A program made the position numbers and the translations under genes. The notes beneath the pieces were generated by a model. The model saw only the letters and a list, made by a program, of their open reading frames with translations, was not told the DNA's origin and did not search any database. A stretch of DNA of 64,000 nucleotides, from positions 1-64,000 of the forward strand of contig JAPLQF010000033.1 of assembly GCA_026399875.1 (NCBI GenBank). The letters are read 5' to 3'. Every line of letters starts with the position of its first letter. The stretch's first letter is position 1. The DNA comes from Burkholderiales bacterium. Its GTDB lineage: Bacteria > Pseudomonadota > Gammaproteobacteria > Burkholderiales > Burkholderiaceae_E. Positions 44,123 to 54,400 of the stretch are shown here, in pieces.

Positions 44123-45655
44123 ATGCGTCCCCTGCGCCTGCTGGCCGCGATGTTCAAGCACGAGACCAATACCTTTTCCCCGGTGCCCACGCCCATCGAG
44201 CGCTTCTTCGGCTATCGCCCGGCGATGCTGGTGGGCGACGCGGCCATCGCGGCGCATCGCGGCACCGGCAGCGCGCTGGCCGGTTTCATCGAGCTTGCGC
44301 AGGCCGAGGGTGCCGAACTGCAGGTGGCGGTCGCCGGCGATGCCAACCCCAGCGGCCCGGTTGAAGACGACGCCTATGAGCAGATCGTGGCGCCGATCCT
44401 GGCCGCCGTACGCCAGGGCGGCTGGGACGGCATCCTGCTCGATCTGCATGGTGCGATGGTCACCCGATCGCATGAAGACGGTGAGGGCGAACTGCTGCGG
44501 CGCATCCGTGCCATCGATGCCAGCACGCCGATCGGCGTGGCCCTCGACATGCACGCCAATATTTACGACGACATCGTGCGGCATGCGACCGTGATCGCCG
44601 GCTATCACACCTATCCGCATATCGATGTCCATGCCGCAGGCCTGCGCGCAGCGACCGTGCTGGTGCGGGCGATCCGGGGCGAGGTCAAGCCGGTGATGCG
44701 CTGGGCCAATCGCCCGATGCTTCCCCATGTGATGCGTCAGGGCACCCATGCCGAGCCCAACCGCTCGTTGCAGGCGGCCTGCCTGGATAATGAGACCAGT
44801 GGCCGTGCGCTGGCCTGCTCGGTCTTCGTGGGTTTCCCTCATGCCGACATCCGCGAAGCCGGATTATCGGTCGTGGTCTGCACCGATGGCACGCCTGAAA
44901 AGGCTGAGTCGATGCGCGATGCGCTGCTTGAGCAGGCCTGGGCCGCCCGTGAGGCCTTCGTTTATCGCAGCGATCCGCTGGCCGATTCGGTGGCTCGTGC
45001 AAAGACGCTCGGGGTGGCTCGCGACAAGGCCATCGCCGGTGCGCCAGCCGGCCCGCGACCAGGCCCGATCGTGATGCTTGACCACTGCGACAACGTCGCC
45101 TCGGGCGGCACGATGGACACCACAGCGGTGCTCGCCGAGGTCCTTCGGCAAGGTCTGCAGGATGTGGTCTTCTATGCGATTCACGACCCGCAGAGCGTTC
45201 GCGAGGCAGTTGCCGCCGGTGTGGGCGCTGAGGTGACCCTGTCGGTCGGCGGGAAGTCGGCGATGCCCTCGATCGGCGCGCCTGCCACCCCGCTCACGAT
45301 CACCGGTCGGGTGCGGCGCATCACCGACGGCAGCTATCGGCTGCGAGGCCCGATGGGTGCAGGCGGGCTGGCCAGCAACGGACCCACCGTGGTCATCGAG
45401 ACCGGCGGTGTCGAAGTGGTGCTGATGTCGCTCTATCAGGAGCCTTTCGATCTGGAGTGCTTTCATTCGGTGGGCATCGACCCGATGCGAAAGCGATTCG
45501 TGGTCATCAAGAGTCGGGTGCACTGGCGCGCCGGCTTGGGGCATCTGGCAAGCGAAGTCGTCGAATGCGCGAGTCCCGGTGTCACGACTTCCGACTATTC
45601 GCTGCTGAAATTCGAGCGGGTCCGCAGGCCGGTCTTCCCGCTCGATCCGATCTGA
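44123..45655 (+). CDS. M81-family hydrolase (MlrC-like)
   Basis: This 510-residue protein matches the MlrC/M81 family, named for a microcystin peptidase but including many enzymes of unknown substrate. Motifs include LAAMFKHETNTFSPVP (metal-binding His-Glu near the N terminus), ILLDLHGAMVT, GVALDMHANIYDDIV, GYHTYPHIDVHAAG and DHCDNVASGGTMD. It has no signal peptide, so it is cytoplasmic. It starts 124 bp downstream of the divergent peroxidase gene and is followed 23 bp later by an iron alcohol dehydrogenase and then a transporter, which suggests a catabolic operon. A peptide or lactam substrate is a guess. Confidence 0.9.
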   Translation: MRPLRLLAAMFKHETNTFSPVPTPIERFFGYRPAMLVGDAAIAAHRGTGSALAGFIELAQAEGAELQVAVAGDANPSGPVEDDAYEQIVAPILAAVRQGGWDGILLDLHGAMVTRSHEDGEGELLRRIRAIDASTPIGVALDMHANIYDDIVRHATVIAGYHTYPHIDVHAAGLRAATVLVRAIRGEVKPVMRWANRPMLPHVMRQGTHAEPNRSLQAACLDNETSGRALACSVFVGFPHADIREAGLSVVVCTDGTPEKAESMRDALLEQAWAAREAFVYRSDPLADSVARAKTLGVARDKAIAGAPAGPRPGPIVMLDHCDNVASGGTMDTTAVLAEVLRQGLQDVVFYAIHDPQSVREAVAAGVGAEVTLSVGGKSAMPSIGAPATPLTITGRVRRITDGSYRLRGPMGAGGLASNGPTVVIETGGVEVVLMSLYQEPFDLECFHSVGIDPMRKRFVVIKSRVHWRAGLGHLASEVVECASPGVTTSDYSLLKFERVRRPVFPLDPI

Positions 45656-45678
45656 CAAAGCCGACAAGGGAGGCCCGC

Positions 45679-46845
45679 ATGCAGGCTGGCAGTCATGAGT
45701 TTCTGGCCCAGGATCGCGTTATCTGGGGCAAACCTGCCGCGCAGGCGGTCATCGAGGAAGCCGATCGCCGTGGTGCGAAGCGGGTGTTCATCGTCACCTC
45801 GCGCACTCTCAACCGCACGACCGATGCGGTGGCAGGTATTGCATCGGCGCTTGGTGCCCGTCATGTCGGCACCTTTGATGAGTGCGTCGAACACACACCG
45901 CGCGCCAGCGTGATCGCAGCCGCAAACGCAGCCCGCGCTGTTTCGCCCGATCTGGTTGTCACCGTGGGGGGTGGCACCGCGATCGACACGGTCAAGGTCA
46001 TGCTGATCGCGCTCGCCCATGATGTGCGCACGGTCGAGGGGCTGGATGACTGGCGTCTGAAGGTCAACCCCGACGGATCACGCCATGTGCCGGCGGTGCA
46101 GGCGCCGCCGTGCCGCCAGATTGTGGTGAGCACCACCCTTGGTGCTGCCGAATTCTCGGACCTCGGCGGATGCACCGACCCGGTCAGAAAAGTGAAGGAT
46201 GCCTATTCGGCCAAATTTATCGGTGCGGCCAGCGTGATTCTCGATCCGGCGATCACCTTGCACACCCCCTCGTGGCTGTGGCTGTCCACCGCGGTGCGCG
46301 GCATCGACCATGCGGTCGAAGGCCTGTGCTCGGTGACGCCTTCGCCGCTGATCGACGCCACCTCGCTGCAGGCACTGCATCTTTTCGGCACGGCGCTGCC
46401 GGTGCTGAGCGCGCAGCCCCAGGATCTCGATGCCAGGCTGCAATGCCTGCAAGCCGCCTGGATGGCGGGCTTCGGGATCATGCGTGTGCCCTATGGCGCC
46501 AGCCACGGCATCGGCCACAGTCTGGGCGCGGTCACCGGTATCAGCCACGGCTATACCTCCTGCATCATGCTGCCTCATGTGATGCGCTTCAACCGGTCGC
46601 ATACCGGCGCTCAGCAGGCGCGGATTGCGCAGGCAATGGGAGCGGCCGACGGCGATGCCGCCAATGCGGTCGCAGCGCTGATCGCCTCGCTTGGCATGCC
46701 GACCCGATTGCGCGATCAGGGGGTCACCCGTGATCAGTTCGAGGCGATCGCGCGCGGTGCGATGGAGAACATGTGGGTGCGCAGCAATCCGCGCCCGATC
46801 ACCTCGCCGCAGGATGTGATCGGTCTGCTCGAGGCGGCGTTCTGA
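45679..46845 (+). CDS. Iron-containing alcohol dehydrogenase
   Basis: This 388-residue group III dehydrogenase starts at ATG 45679, after AGGGAGG. The NAD-binding GGGTAID is at residues 97-103. The metal-binding region is GIDHAVEG and later YGASHGIGHSLGAVTGISHG, with the His ligands present. Members reduce or oxidise alcohols, maleylacetate or hydroxy acids. The closest use here is likely oxidation of a product made by the upstream M81 enzyme, though this is inferred from order alone. The MFS gene begins 2 bp later. Confidence 0.9.
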   Translation: MQAGSHEFLAQDRVIWGKPAAQAVIEEADRRGAKRVFIVTSRTLNRTTDAVAGIASALGARHVGTFDECVEHTPRASVIAAANAARAVSPDLVVTVGGGTAIDTVKVMLIALAHDVRTVEGLDDWRLKVNPDGSRHVPAVQAPPCRQIVVSTTLGAAEFSDLGGCTDPVRKVKDAYSAKFIGAASVILDPAITLHTPSWLWLSTAVRGIDHAVEGLCSVTPSPLIDATSLQALHLFGTALPVLSAQPQDLDARLQCLQAAWMAGFGIMRVPYGASHGIGHSLGAVTGISHGYTSCIMLPHVMRFNRSHTGAQQARIAQAMGAADGDAANAVAALIASLGMPTRLRDQGVTRDQFEAIARGAMENMWVRSNPRPITSPQDVIGLLEAAF

Positions 46846-46847
46846 GC

Positions 46848-48050
46848 GTGCAGCGTCCGAAAGAAGGTCGCGTGCTCTTCTGGATGTGCGCGATCATCTT
46901 CTTCAATCAGTTCGGGTTTGGCGCGGTGGTGCCGGTGCTGCCGCTTTATGCCAAGTCCTTCGACGTCTCGATTTCGGCGATCGGCGCCACCATCGCGGTG
47001 TTCGGCGGTGCGCGCTTTCTGTCGGCGGTGCCGGCCGGGCAGATGGCTGATCGGGTCGGGCGGCGCCCGGCACTGGCCTTGGGCGGCCTGGTGGGGGTGC
47101 TCGGCAATCTCTGGTCGGGTTATTCCGCCACCTTCACCGAGTTCATGCTGGCGCGCTTTATTGCCGGCCTGGGCGGCGGTATCGTGCTGACCGTCGGGGT
47201 GGTCGTGCTGGCCGATATCAGCACGCCCGAGCGGCGCGGTCGCATGATGGCGATCTATCAGGGCTGTTTTCTGTTTGCGGTTGGCGTGGGGCCCTATCCG
47301 GGTGGCCTGCTGGCCGAGCACTATGGTCTGGCGATGCCCTTTCTGGCCAATGCCGTCGCGGCGGCGCTGGTCGGCGTGATCGCCTGGTTCGCGGTCCCCG
47401 AGACGCGCGATTTCGCCGCGCATCGCGACGGTACTGCGGTTCGGCCGCTTGCCTTGCCGTTAAAGGAGCAGATGTCGGTGATGTTCGGCAAGACCGGTTT
47501 CATGCTGGTCTGCCTGATGGGATTCACCCATGCCACGGTGCGCACCGGCGGCCTCTTCAATGTCGTGCCGCTGGTGGCCTCGGACGGCATGGGGCTGAGC
47601 GCGGGGCAGATCGGCAGCGGTTTTGCACTCGGCAGCCTCTTCGGTCTTGCTGCGACCTATCCGGCCGGCATGGTGGCCGATCGCTTCGGGCGCAAGCCGC
47701 TGATCGTCTATGCGGGTGTTCTCACTGGCGTGTCTTTCTTCGGCTTCTGGTATGCCACCGCCTATCCGAGTTTCCTGGTGGCCTGCGTGGTCTGGGGGAT
47801 TGCCTCGGCAGTGACCGGGGCGGCACCTTCCGCCTACGCTGCCGATAACGCGCCACCCGGTATGAATGCCACCGCCATGAGCATCTATCGGGCGCTGTCG
47901 GACGCCGGCTATGTGGTCGGACCGATCGGCCTCGGGCTGCTGTGCGACCTGCAGGGCGCCGACGCTGCGCTGATCTTCTGCGCGGTGGCGATCTCGGTGA
48001 TTGCGCTGGCGTTTGCCCGATATGCGCCGGAGAGTTACCGACGCAACTGA
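46848..48050 (+). CDS. MFS transporter
   Basis: This 400-residue major facilitator has twelve predicted helices and both copies of motif A (GQMADRVGRRPALAL in the first half, GMVADRFGRKPLIVYAG in the second). The GTG at 46848 lies 2 bp after the dehydrogenase stop and starts just before helix 1; an ATG at 46773 would overlap that gene. It is the third gene of a plus-strand operon with the M81 hydrolase and dehydrogenase, so it probably imports the substrate or exports a product. Confidence 0.93.
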   Translation: MQRPKEGRVLFWMCAIIFFNQFGFGAVVPVLPLYAKSFDVSISAIGATIAVFGGARFLSAVPAGQMADRVGRRPALALGGLVGVLGNLWSGYSATFTEFMLARFIAGLGGGIVLTVGVVVLADISTPERRGRMMAIYQGCFLFAVGVGPYPGGLLAEHYGLAMPFLANAVAAALVGVIAWFAVPETRDFAAHRDGTAVRPLALPLKEQMSVMFGKTGFMLVCLMGFTHATVRTGGLFNVVPLVASDGMGLSAGQIGSGFALGSLFGLAATYPAGMVADRFGRKPLIVYAGVLTGVSFFGFWYATAYPSFLVACVVWGIASAVTGAAPSAYAADNAPPGMNATAMSIYRALSDAGYVVGPIGLGLLCDLQGADAALIFCAVAISVIALAFARYAPESYRRN

Positions 48051-48078
48051 GAACGCAACCGAGAACGCCGCTGATCCC

Positions 48079-49653
48079 TCAGTTCACCGCCCGGGTGGTC
48101 GCACCCCAGTAGGTCGCTCGCAGCGCTTTCTTGTCGGGTTTGCCCAGCCCGGTCACCGGCAGGCTGTCTGTGAAATCGAGCGACTTGGGCGCATGTACCG
48201 TGCCCTTGGCATCGCGCACCATGGCGATCAGCGCTTCGGCTGAGACGCTTGCGCCGGCCTTGAGCACAACGACTGCCTTGACCGCTTCGCCCCATTTGTC
48301 GTCGGGCACGCCAATGACAGCGGCGCCCGCGACCGCCGGATGCCGTGTGAGCACATCCTCGATTTCACGCGGGAAAACATTAAAGCCGCCAGTAATGATC
48401 ATGTCCTTGCTGCGATCGACGATATAGAAAAAACCGTCGGCATCGCGACGCGCGAGATCGCCGGTGTAGAGCCAGCCGTGGCGAAGCGCTTTGGCTGTCT
48501 CCTCGGGCTTTTTCCAGTAGCCGGCCATCACCAGTGGCCCGCGGCAGCAGATCTCGCCGACCTCGCCGTCGGCGACCTCATTGCCGTCATCGTCGAGCAG
48601 TCTTACCTGGAGATTGCCGATCGGCGCGCCGCAGGAGGCCAGCCGCTCGGGATGGTGTTCGGGGTCGTGGTCGATGCGACGCAGCACCGTGACGCAATTG
48701 GGCGCTTCCGACTGGCCATAGAGCTGCATGAAGACCGGGCCGAAGCGCTTCATGCCTTCGACAAGGCGTGACGGCGACATCGGCGAAGCGCCGTAGATGA
48801 TGGTCTGCAGGCTCGAGAGGTCGGCGGTTGCAATCGCCGGATGATCGAGCAGCACATAGATCATGGTCGGCACAAGGAAGGTCGTCGTGATGCGATGCTG
48901 CTCCACGAGATCGAAAAAGCGCTGCGCATCAAACGACTTGCTCATCACGAACAGGCCCGATCGCATCATGACCGCGACGATCATCGCGCCGGCGGCATGG
49001 GTGATCGGTGTCATCGCCAGAAAGCGCACCTCCTGCGGCCAGTCCCATTCGGCGAGCTCGGTCATCACCATCGTGACCTGAACGCGATGGGTATGCATCA
49101 CGCCTTTGGGGCGACCGGTCGTGCCGCCGGTGTAGATCAGGACGCACAGATCATCCGGATGCGCGTGAGAGACCAGCGTTTGCGGCGTGAAAGCCTGGCT
49201 TGCGGCGAGGATGTCTTCGTCGTCGGTGTCGGGGCCCAGGCCAAACACCCGCTGAAGGCCGGATACACGTGCTTTCAGGGCCGCGCCGCGCGCAGCAAAG
49301 GCGATCGGATCGACGAAAAGGGTCTGGACGCCCGAATCCTCGAGCAGATAGGCATGGTCATCCTCGGAGGCGAGTGGATGCATCCAGGTCACGCGCATGC
49401 CCATCAGGAAAGCGGCGGCACTGACCATGAAAGCCTGCGGCCGGTTCGACGAGACCGCCGCCACCGCATCGCCACCTTTCAGCCCGCGGGCTTTGAGTGC
49501 CTGGATGAAGCGGCTCAGTGCGTGACCGAACTCGCGATAGGTGATGCGTTCATCATCGAGCACGAAGAGCGGGCGATCACCGCCGCGGTGAATCGCGCGG
49601 ATGAGCAGGTCGCCCATCGTGCAGCCTTCATTCAGTTCGGTGATCGCGCTCAT
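48079..49653 (-). CDS. Class I acyl-CoA ligase (fatty acid-CoA ligase-like)
   Basis: This 524-residue ANL-superfamily ligase activates a carboxylic acid to its CoA thioester via an acyl-AMP. The P-loop is YTGGTTGRPKGVMHTH, then YGQSEAPNCV, the hinge YTGDLARRDADGFFYIVDRSKDMII and a C-terminal catalytic Lys region TGLGKPDKKALR. It overlaps the VOC gene by four bases as the third gene of a minus-strand operon. The substrate, possibly aromatic or branched, is unknown. Confidence 0.93.
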   Translation of the reverse strand: MSAITELNEGCTMGDLLIRAIHRGGDRPLFVLDDERITYREFGHALSRFIQALKARGLKGGDAVAAVSSNRPQAFMVSAAAFLMGMRVTWMHPLASEDDHAYLLEDSGVQTLFVDPIAFAARGAALKARVSGLQRVFGLGPDTDDEDILAASQAFTPQTLVSHAHPDDLCVLIYTGGTTGRPKGVMHTHRVQVTMVMTELAEWDWPQEVRFLAMTPITHAAGAMIVAVMMRSGLFVMSKSFDAQRFFDLVEQHRITTTFLVPTMIYVLLDHPAIATADLSSLQTIIYGASPMSPSRLVEGMKRFGPVFMQLYGQSEAPNCVTVLRRIDHDPEHHPERLASCGAPIGNLQVRLLDDDGNEVADGEVGEICCRGPLVMAGYWKKPEETAKALRHGWLYTGDLARRDADGFFYIVDRSKDMIITGGFNVFPREIEDVLTRHPAVAGAAVIGVPDDKWGEAVKAVVVLKAGASVSAEALIAMVRDAKGTVHAPKSLDFTDSLPVTGLGKPDKKALRATYWGATTRAVN

Positions 49654-50039
49654 GCCGGCTCCGAGATCTCGATCAGGTTGAGGTCGGGATCACGCAGATA
49701 GACCGAGCGGATCATTCCGGTGGCCCCGGTGCGCATCACCGGGCCTTCGATGATCGGCCACTGATGCGCGGCGAGATTGGCGATCACCTGCGCAAGCGGC
49801 ACCGAGGCGATGAAGCACAGGTCAAGCGCACCCGGCACCGGCAGATGTGCTCTTGGCGAAAACTCCCGGCCTCGGATATGCAGGTTGATCTTCTGGTTGC
49901 CGAAGTGAAACGCCTGGCGAACGATGCCGTCGGCCGCTTCGAAGCGGTCGTGGCGCATGCCCATCACCCGGGTGTAGAAGTCGATGCAGGCGGCTTCGTC
50001 AATGGTGGTCAGCACCAGATGGTCGAGATGGTCGATCAT
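49650..50039 (-). CDS. VOC-family protein (glyoxalase/dioxygenase fold)
   Basis: This 129-residue single-module vicinal-oxygen-chelate protein has DHLDHLVLTT at the N terminus, INLHIRG in the middle and LNLIEISEP at the end, giving the usual His and Glu ligands. The family covers glyoxalases, resistance proteins and dioxygenases. It sits between a CoA-transferase and an acyl-CoA ligase, overlapping both by four bases, so it probably acts on an intermediate of that pathway. Confidence 0.9.
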   Translation of the reverse strand: MIDHLDHLVLTTIDEAACIDFYTRVMGMRHDRFEAADGIVRQAFHFGNQKINLHIRGREFSPRAHLPVPGALDLCFIASVPLAQVIANLAAHQWPIIEGPVMRTGATGMIRSVYLRDPDLNLIEISEPA

Positions 50040-51349
50040 GATTTGTCAGGGGCGCTTGGCCCGGGTGGCAGAGAGGGGACGGCAATCACGCCGCGTCGGG
50101 CAAGTTCATCAATCTGGGCTTCGGTCAGGCCGACCTCGCGCAGGATCGGGCGGGTGTCCTGACCGACGGTGGGCGCATTGCGACGGTGGCTGCCAGGCGT
50201 GTCCGACAGCTTCGGGATGAAACCGGGCACCTCGAGCGGGCTGCCGTCGTCCATGACGATCTGTTCGATCGCCCCACGGGCGCGGTAATGCGGATCAGCG
50301 GCGATATCGGCCACACTGTAGACCCGTCCGGCCGGCACCGAGGCGGCGTCAAGAATGGCCAGGACATCGTCGACGCTGCGGCTGCGGGTGAACTCGGCAA
50401 TTGCGGCATCGAGCTCAGCCACGCGGGCGACCCGCCCGGCGTTGTCGGCAAGCGCCGGGTCGGCTGCCAGGTCGGGGCGGCCGATCGCGGTCATCAGACG
50501 GCGAAAGATGCTGTCGCCGTTGCCGGCCACCAGCACGAAGGCGGGGGTATTGCCTTGGCCCAGGCAAGGATAGGCATTGGTTGGCGCGATGCCCGGCATG
50601 GCGCTGCCTGCCGGCCCGCGTACCGCGCCGAACGCACTGTATTCGGGCAGCAGGCTTTCCATGCAGTTGAAGACCGCCTCGAAAAGCGCGACGTCGATCA
50701 CCTGGCCCTGGCCGGTGCGTTGCCGGTTGGCCAGGGCAATCAGGATGCCGATGACGCCGTGCAGCGCCGCCAGCGTATCGCCGATGCTCACACCAACCCG
50801 CACTGGCACCTGTCCGGGTTCGCCGGTGAGATGGCGCAGTCCGCCCATCGCTTCGGCCACCACGCCGAAACCCGGCTTGTCGCGATAGGGGCCGGTCTGG
50901 CCATAGCCGCTGATGCGCAGCATGATCAGCCGCGGGTTGAGGGCACGCAGTGTGTCGGGCCCAAGGCCCCAGGACTCCATCGCCCCGGGCCGAAAGTTTT
51001 CGATCAGCACATCGGCATCGCTTGCCAGTCGCCTGACGATGTCCTGTGCCTCGGGGGTGCGCAAATCAAGGGCCAGGCTGCGCTTGTTTCGTGACTGCAC
51101 CTGCCACCAGACCGAGGTGCCGTCCTTGAGCATTCGCCAGACCCGCAGCGGGTCGCCGGCGCCCGGCGGTTCGATCTTGATCACGTCGGCACCGAAGTCT
51201 GCAAGGGTCTTGGCGGCAAACGGTCCGGCAATCAGCTGGCCGAGTTCGATGACCTTCAGGCCAGACAAGGCCGATGCAGGTATCGGTGGTGCATTCGCGG
51301 CAGGTCCGCCTTGCGCAGACCGCTGCTCGGGTGGGGTATCGGGTTTCAT
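50036..51349 (-). CDS. CaiB/BaiF family CoA-transferase (family III)
   Basis: This 437-residue CoA-transferase moves CoA between carboxylic acids through an aspartyl-CoA intermediate. Motifs are VIELGQLIAGPFAAKTLADFGA, KIEPPGAGDPLR, NFRPGAMESWGLG, ISGYGQTGPYRDKPGF and VGVSIGDTLAALHG, whose Asp matches the catalytic position. The start at 51349 is tentative: ATGs at 51376 and 51388 are also in frame and none has a strong ribosome binding site. It is the first gene of the operon with the VOC protein and ligase. Confidence 0.92.
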   Translation of the reverse strand: MKPDTPPEQRSAQGGPAANAPPIPASALSGLKVIELGQLIAGPFAAKTLADFGADVIKIEPPGAGDPLRVWRMLKDGTSVWWQVQSRNKRSLALDLRTPEAQDIVRRLASDADVLIENFRPGAMESWGLGPDTLRALNPRLIMLRISGYGQTGPYRDKPGFGVVAEAMGGLRHLTGEPGQVPVRVGVSIGDTLAALHGVIGILIALANRQRTGQGQVIDVALFEAVFNCMESLLPEYSAFGAVRGPAGSAMPGIAPTNAYPCLGQGNTPAFVLVAGNGDSIFRRLMTAIGRPDLAADPALADNAGRVARVAELDAAIAEFTRSRSVDDVLAILDAASVPAGRVYSVADIAADPHYRARGAIEQIVMDDGSPLEVPGFIPKLSDTPGSHRRNAPTVGQDTRPILREVGLTEAQIDELARRGVIAVPSLPPGPSAPDKS

Positions 51350-51450
51350 CGTCCGACAGTGTCGCCCGGACGCCATGATCTCGTCCATCGGGCGACATCA
51401 GGTGGCGCTACACTCACCGGTTGCCTGTTTGCATCGCACACCCTGATCTG

Positions 51451-54400
51451 ATGCTGCTCGACCTTTTTCGCAACCGCTTTGCCCGCACCCCGCTTGGCCT
51501 TGATCGCGAGACCGCGCTCAAGGGCGAGAAGGTGTTTGCGGCTGGCCGGGTGCTGTCGGTGCGCGAGTTGGCGCCCGGCCGGCTGGAGGGTGAGGTCGAA
51601 GGCAGCGCCGGCCAGACCTACAAGACGACCGTGCGCCTGGCGCCCAATGGCGCGGTCATCCGGGTGTCCAACGAATGCACTTGCCCGGTTGGCCTCGACT
51701 GCAAGCACGGCGCAGCGCTGCTGCTGGCCTGGTTGCGCGATCTGCAGGACGGTGTCGGCGGCGATCGCGAGGGCGGTCAGGCCAGCCGCGAAGTTGCGCC
51801 TCAGATCGCGGCCCTCGAGCGTCATCAGGTGCTGCAATGGGTGCGCGAGCTGCGCCTGCTGCGCTGGCAGCCGGGCGCTCAGGGCACGCGCAGCGCCCTG
51901 TGTTATGTCCTGCGCAGCGACTCGCGCCGTCCATCCCTGCATGTCTTCAAGGTCCGGCAGGACCCCGACGGCAGCCTGCACGATCCGCAGCCCTATCGGT
52001 CGATGATCGGGCATGTCCAGACCCCGCCCGCCTACTGGGACGATATCGACCTGCGGGTCGCGGCGCTGACCGCGCGCGCCTCCCCGGTGATCGGCGGATT
52101 CCTGCTCGACATGACGCATGCCCGCGATGTGCTGCTGCTGCTGGCGGGCTCGTCGCGTCTTTACCTCGACCGACCGCCCACGCCCGGCGATAGCCTGCGA
52201 CTTGCGCCCGGTGAGTCGCGCCCGGCGTCGATGGCCTGGCAGTCTTCGGTCAAGGGCGGGTTGGCACCGGATGGGGCAGCACAAGGTGGAGCCCGAGCCG
52301 GCGGATCGTCTGCTGAGGCGTCGATGCGCCTGGCGCTACAGGTCGAGTCGAGCGGCGAAGCGGTTTACACCGCAGAGCCCTGCTGGATCGACCGTGAGGC
52401 GCTGCTGATCGGCCCGATCGAGGCACCGCCCGCGCCGCCGCTTGTGGCCTGGCTGCGCGCCGCGCCGCTGGTGCCGCCCGAGGTGGCCGACGATGTGGCG
52501 CTGACACTGCATGCGCAGCGGCGCGCGCGACCCGAGATCCAGGCAGCGATCCCTGAGCTGAGCGGCCATGCGGTGCGCGAGCGCAACGGTTCGCCCCGTC
52601 CGGTGCTCGGTCTGTTCGCGGTATCGGCGGCCAGTGCGAGGCGTGGTGCGCAGTTTGGTTCTCCCGTCAGTTCTCCCTCTGGTGCTCAGGGTGGTTCGCA
52701 GAACGCTGCATCAGGGGCTTCACAGGGCGGGTCGGCCTCGTCACCGGGCCTGATGGCGGTGTCGATTGCGGTTGAATACGAAGGGCGGCGCATCGAGCCG
52801 CTGCGCTCGACCAGCCTGGGCATCCGTGACGATACCGGTCCGTTGCTGCTGATCTGCGACCCGCCGGCCGAGCGGGCGCTGCGCGAGTCGCTCAGCGACA
52901 GCCTCAGGCATCTGGCGGCCGACGAGGACGGCCTGCGCTTTGCCACCGAGCCGGCGACCGATGCTGCCCGCGCGAAATCCAAGGGTGGCAGTGGCTGGCT
53001 GACGATTGCCACCTTGCCTTGTGCAAGCGTTGCTGCGGCGCGGATCAAGTTCGACCTTGCTCCCCGGCTTGAGCGCGAAGGCTGGATTGTGGTCGATGAA
53101 TCGGTCGTGCCGCTCACACTGGTCGAAGCCGATACCGTGTCGCTCGAACTGACGCCGGTTCCCGCCGATGCGGGCGATCGGCTGACTCGGTCAGCGACTG
53201 GTGCGGGCGCGCGCTCGGCGAAGTTGCCCGAGGCTGTCGGGGCTAACAATGTGGCGTCCGAAAATACGGCGCCCGTCAATCCCGGTGTCGTTCATGCCGA
53301 TGAGGCTGACGGTGTCGATGACGGCGATGACGCCAACCGGTCGGCTTCAGGCTCCGCGCCGGTCAATGGCTGGTTCGAGCTGCAATCGGGCATCCAGGTC
53401 GCAGGCAGTCGCATCGACCTGGCCCCGGTGCTCGCTCAGGTCATTGCTCACGGTGGCTACGAGGCCTGGTCACGCTCGCGCTGCCCGGATGGCGTGCTGT
53501 GGTTGCGGGTGAGCGAGCGCGAAGTGCTGCGAATCGAGGCCGAGCGCATCGAGCCGCTGGTTCGGGTGGTGACCGACTGGGCCGAATTCGCTCCCGAGAT
53601 CAGCGGGCACGATGGCGATCTGGCCGGATTCAGGGCGTCGATGCGGCTGGATGCCGCAGCGGCTGCCTCGCTTGCCGCACTCTCGCCGGGGGTGGCGCTG
53701 CCCGAATCGCTGTCGTCGCTGCGCGCCCTGTCCGAGTCCTTTGAGGGCCTGCCTGCGGTCGAGCCGCCGCCCTCCTTCAAGGCGACATTGCGGCCGTATC
53801 AGCAGCAGGGACTGGCCTGGCTGCAGTTCATCGCGGCCAGCGGCACCGGAGGCGTGCTGGCCGACGACATGGGGCTTGGCAAAACCGTGCAGGTGCTGGC
53901 GCATCTCGAGTGCGAGCGGGCGGCCGGCAGGCTGACCAGGCCCTCTCTGGTGGTGGCACCCACCTCGCTGATCTTCAACTGGCAGGATGAAGCGCGTCGC
54001 CATGCCCCCGAGTTGCGCGTGCTCGCGCTGACCGGCAGTGACCGGTCGCTGCGATTCGATCAGATCACCGATCACGACCTGGTCCTCACCAGCTATGCGC
54101 TTTTGCCGCGCGATCGCGATGTGCTCGAGGCGCAGCGCTGGCATGTGGTCATCGCCGATGAAGCTCATCTGGTCAAGAATCCACGCACCCGTGCGGCGGG
54201 TGCGATCAGGGCGTTGCGGGCATCGCACCGGATTGCACTGACTGGCACGCCGCTTGAGAATCACCTGGGTGAACTGTGGTCGGTGATGCAGTTCGCGGTG
54301 CCGGGTTTGCTTGGTCGAGAGGAGGCCTTCCGACTGCGATTTCGCGGCCCGATCGAGCGTCGCGGTGACGGGCCTGAGGCCGCCGACCGCCTGCATTCGC

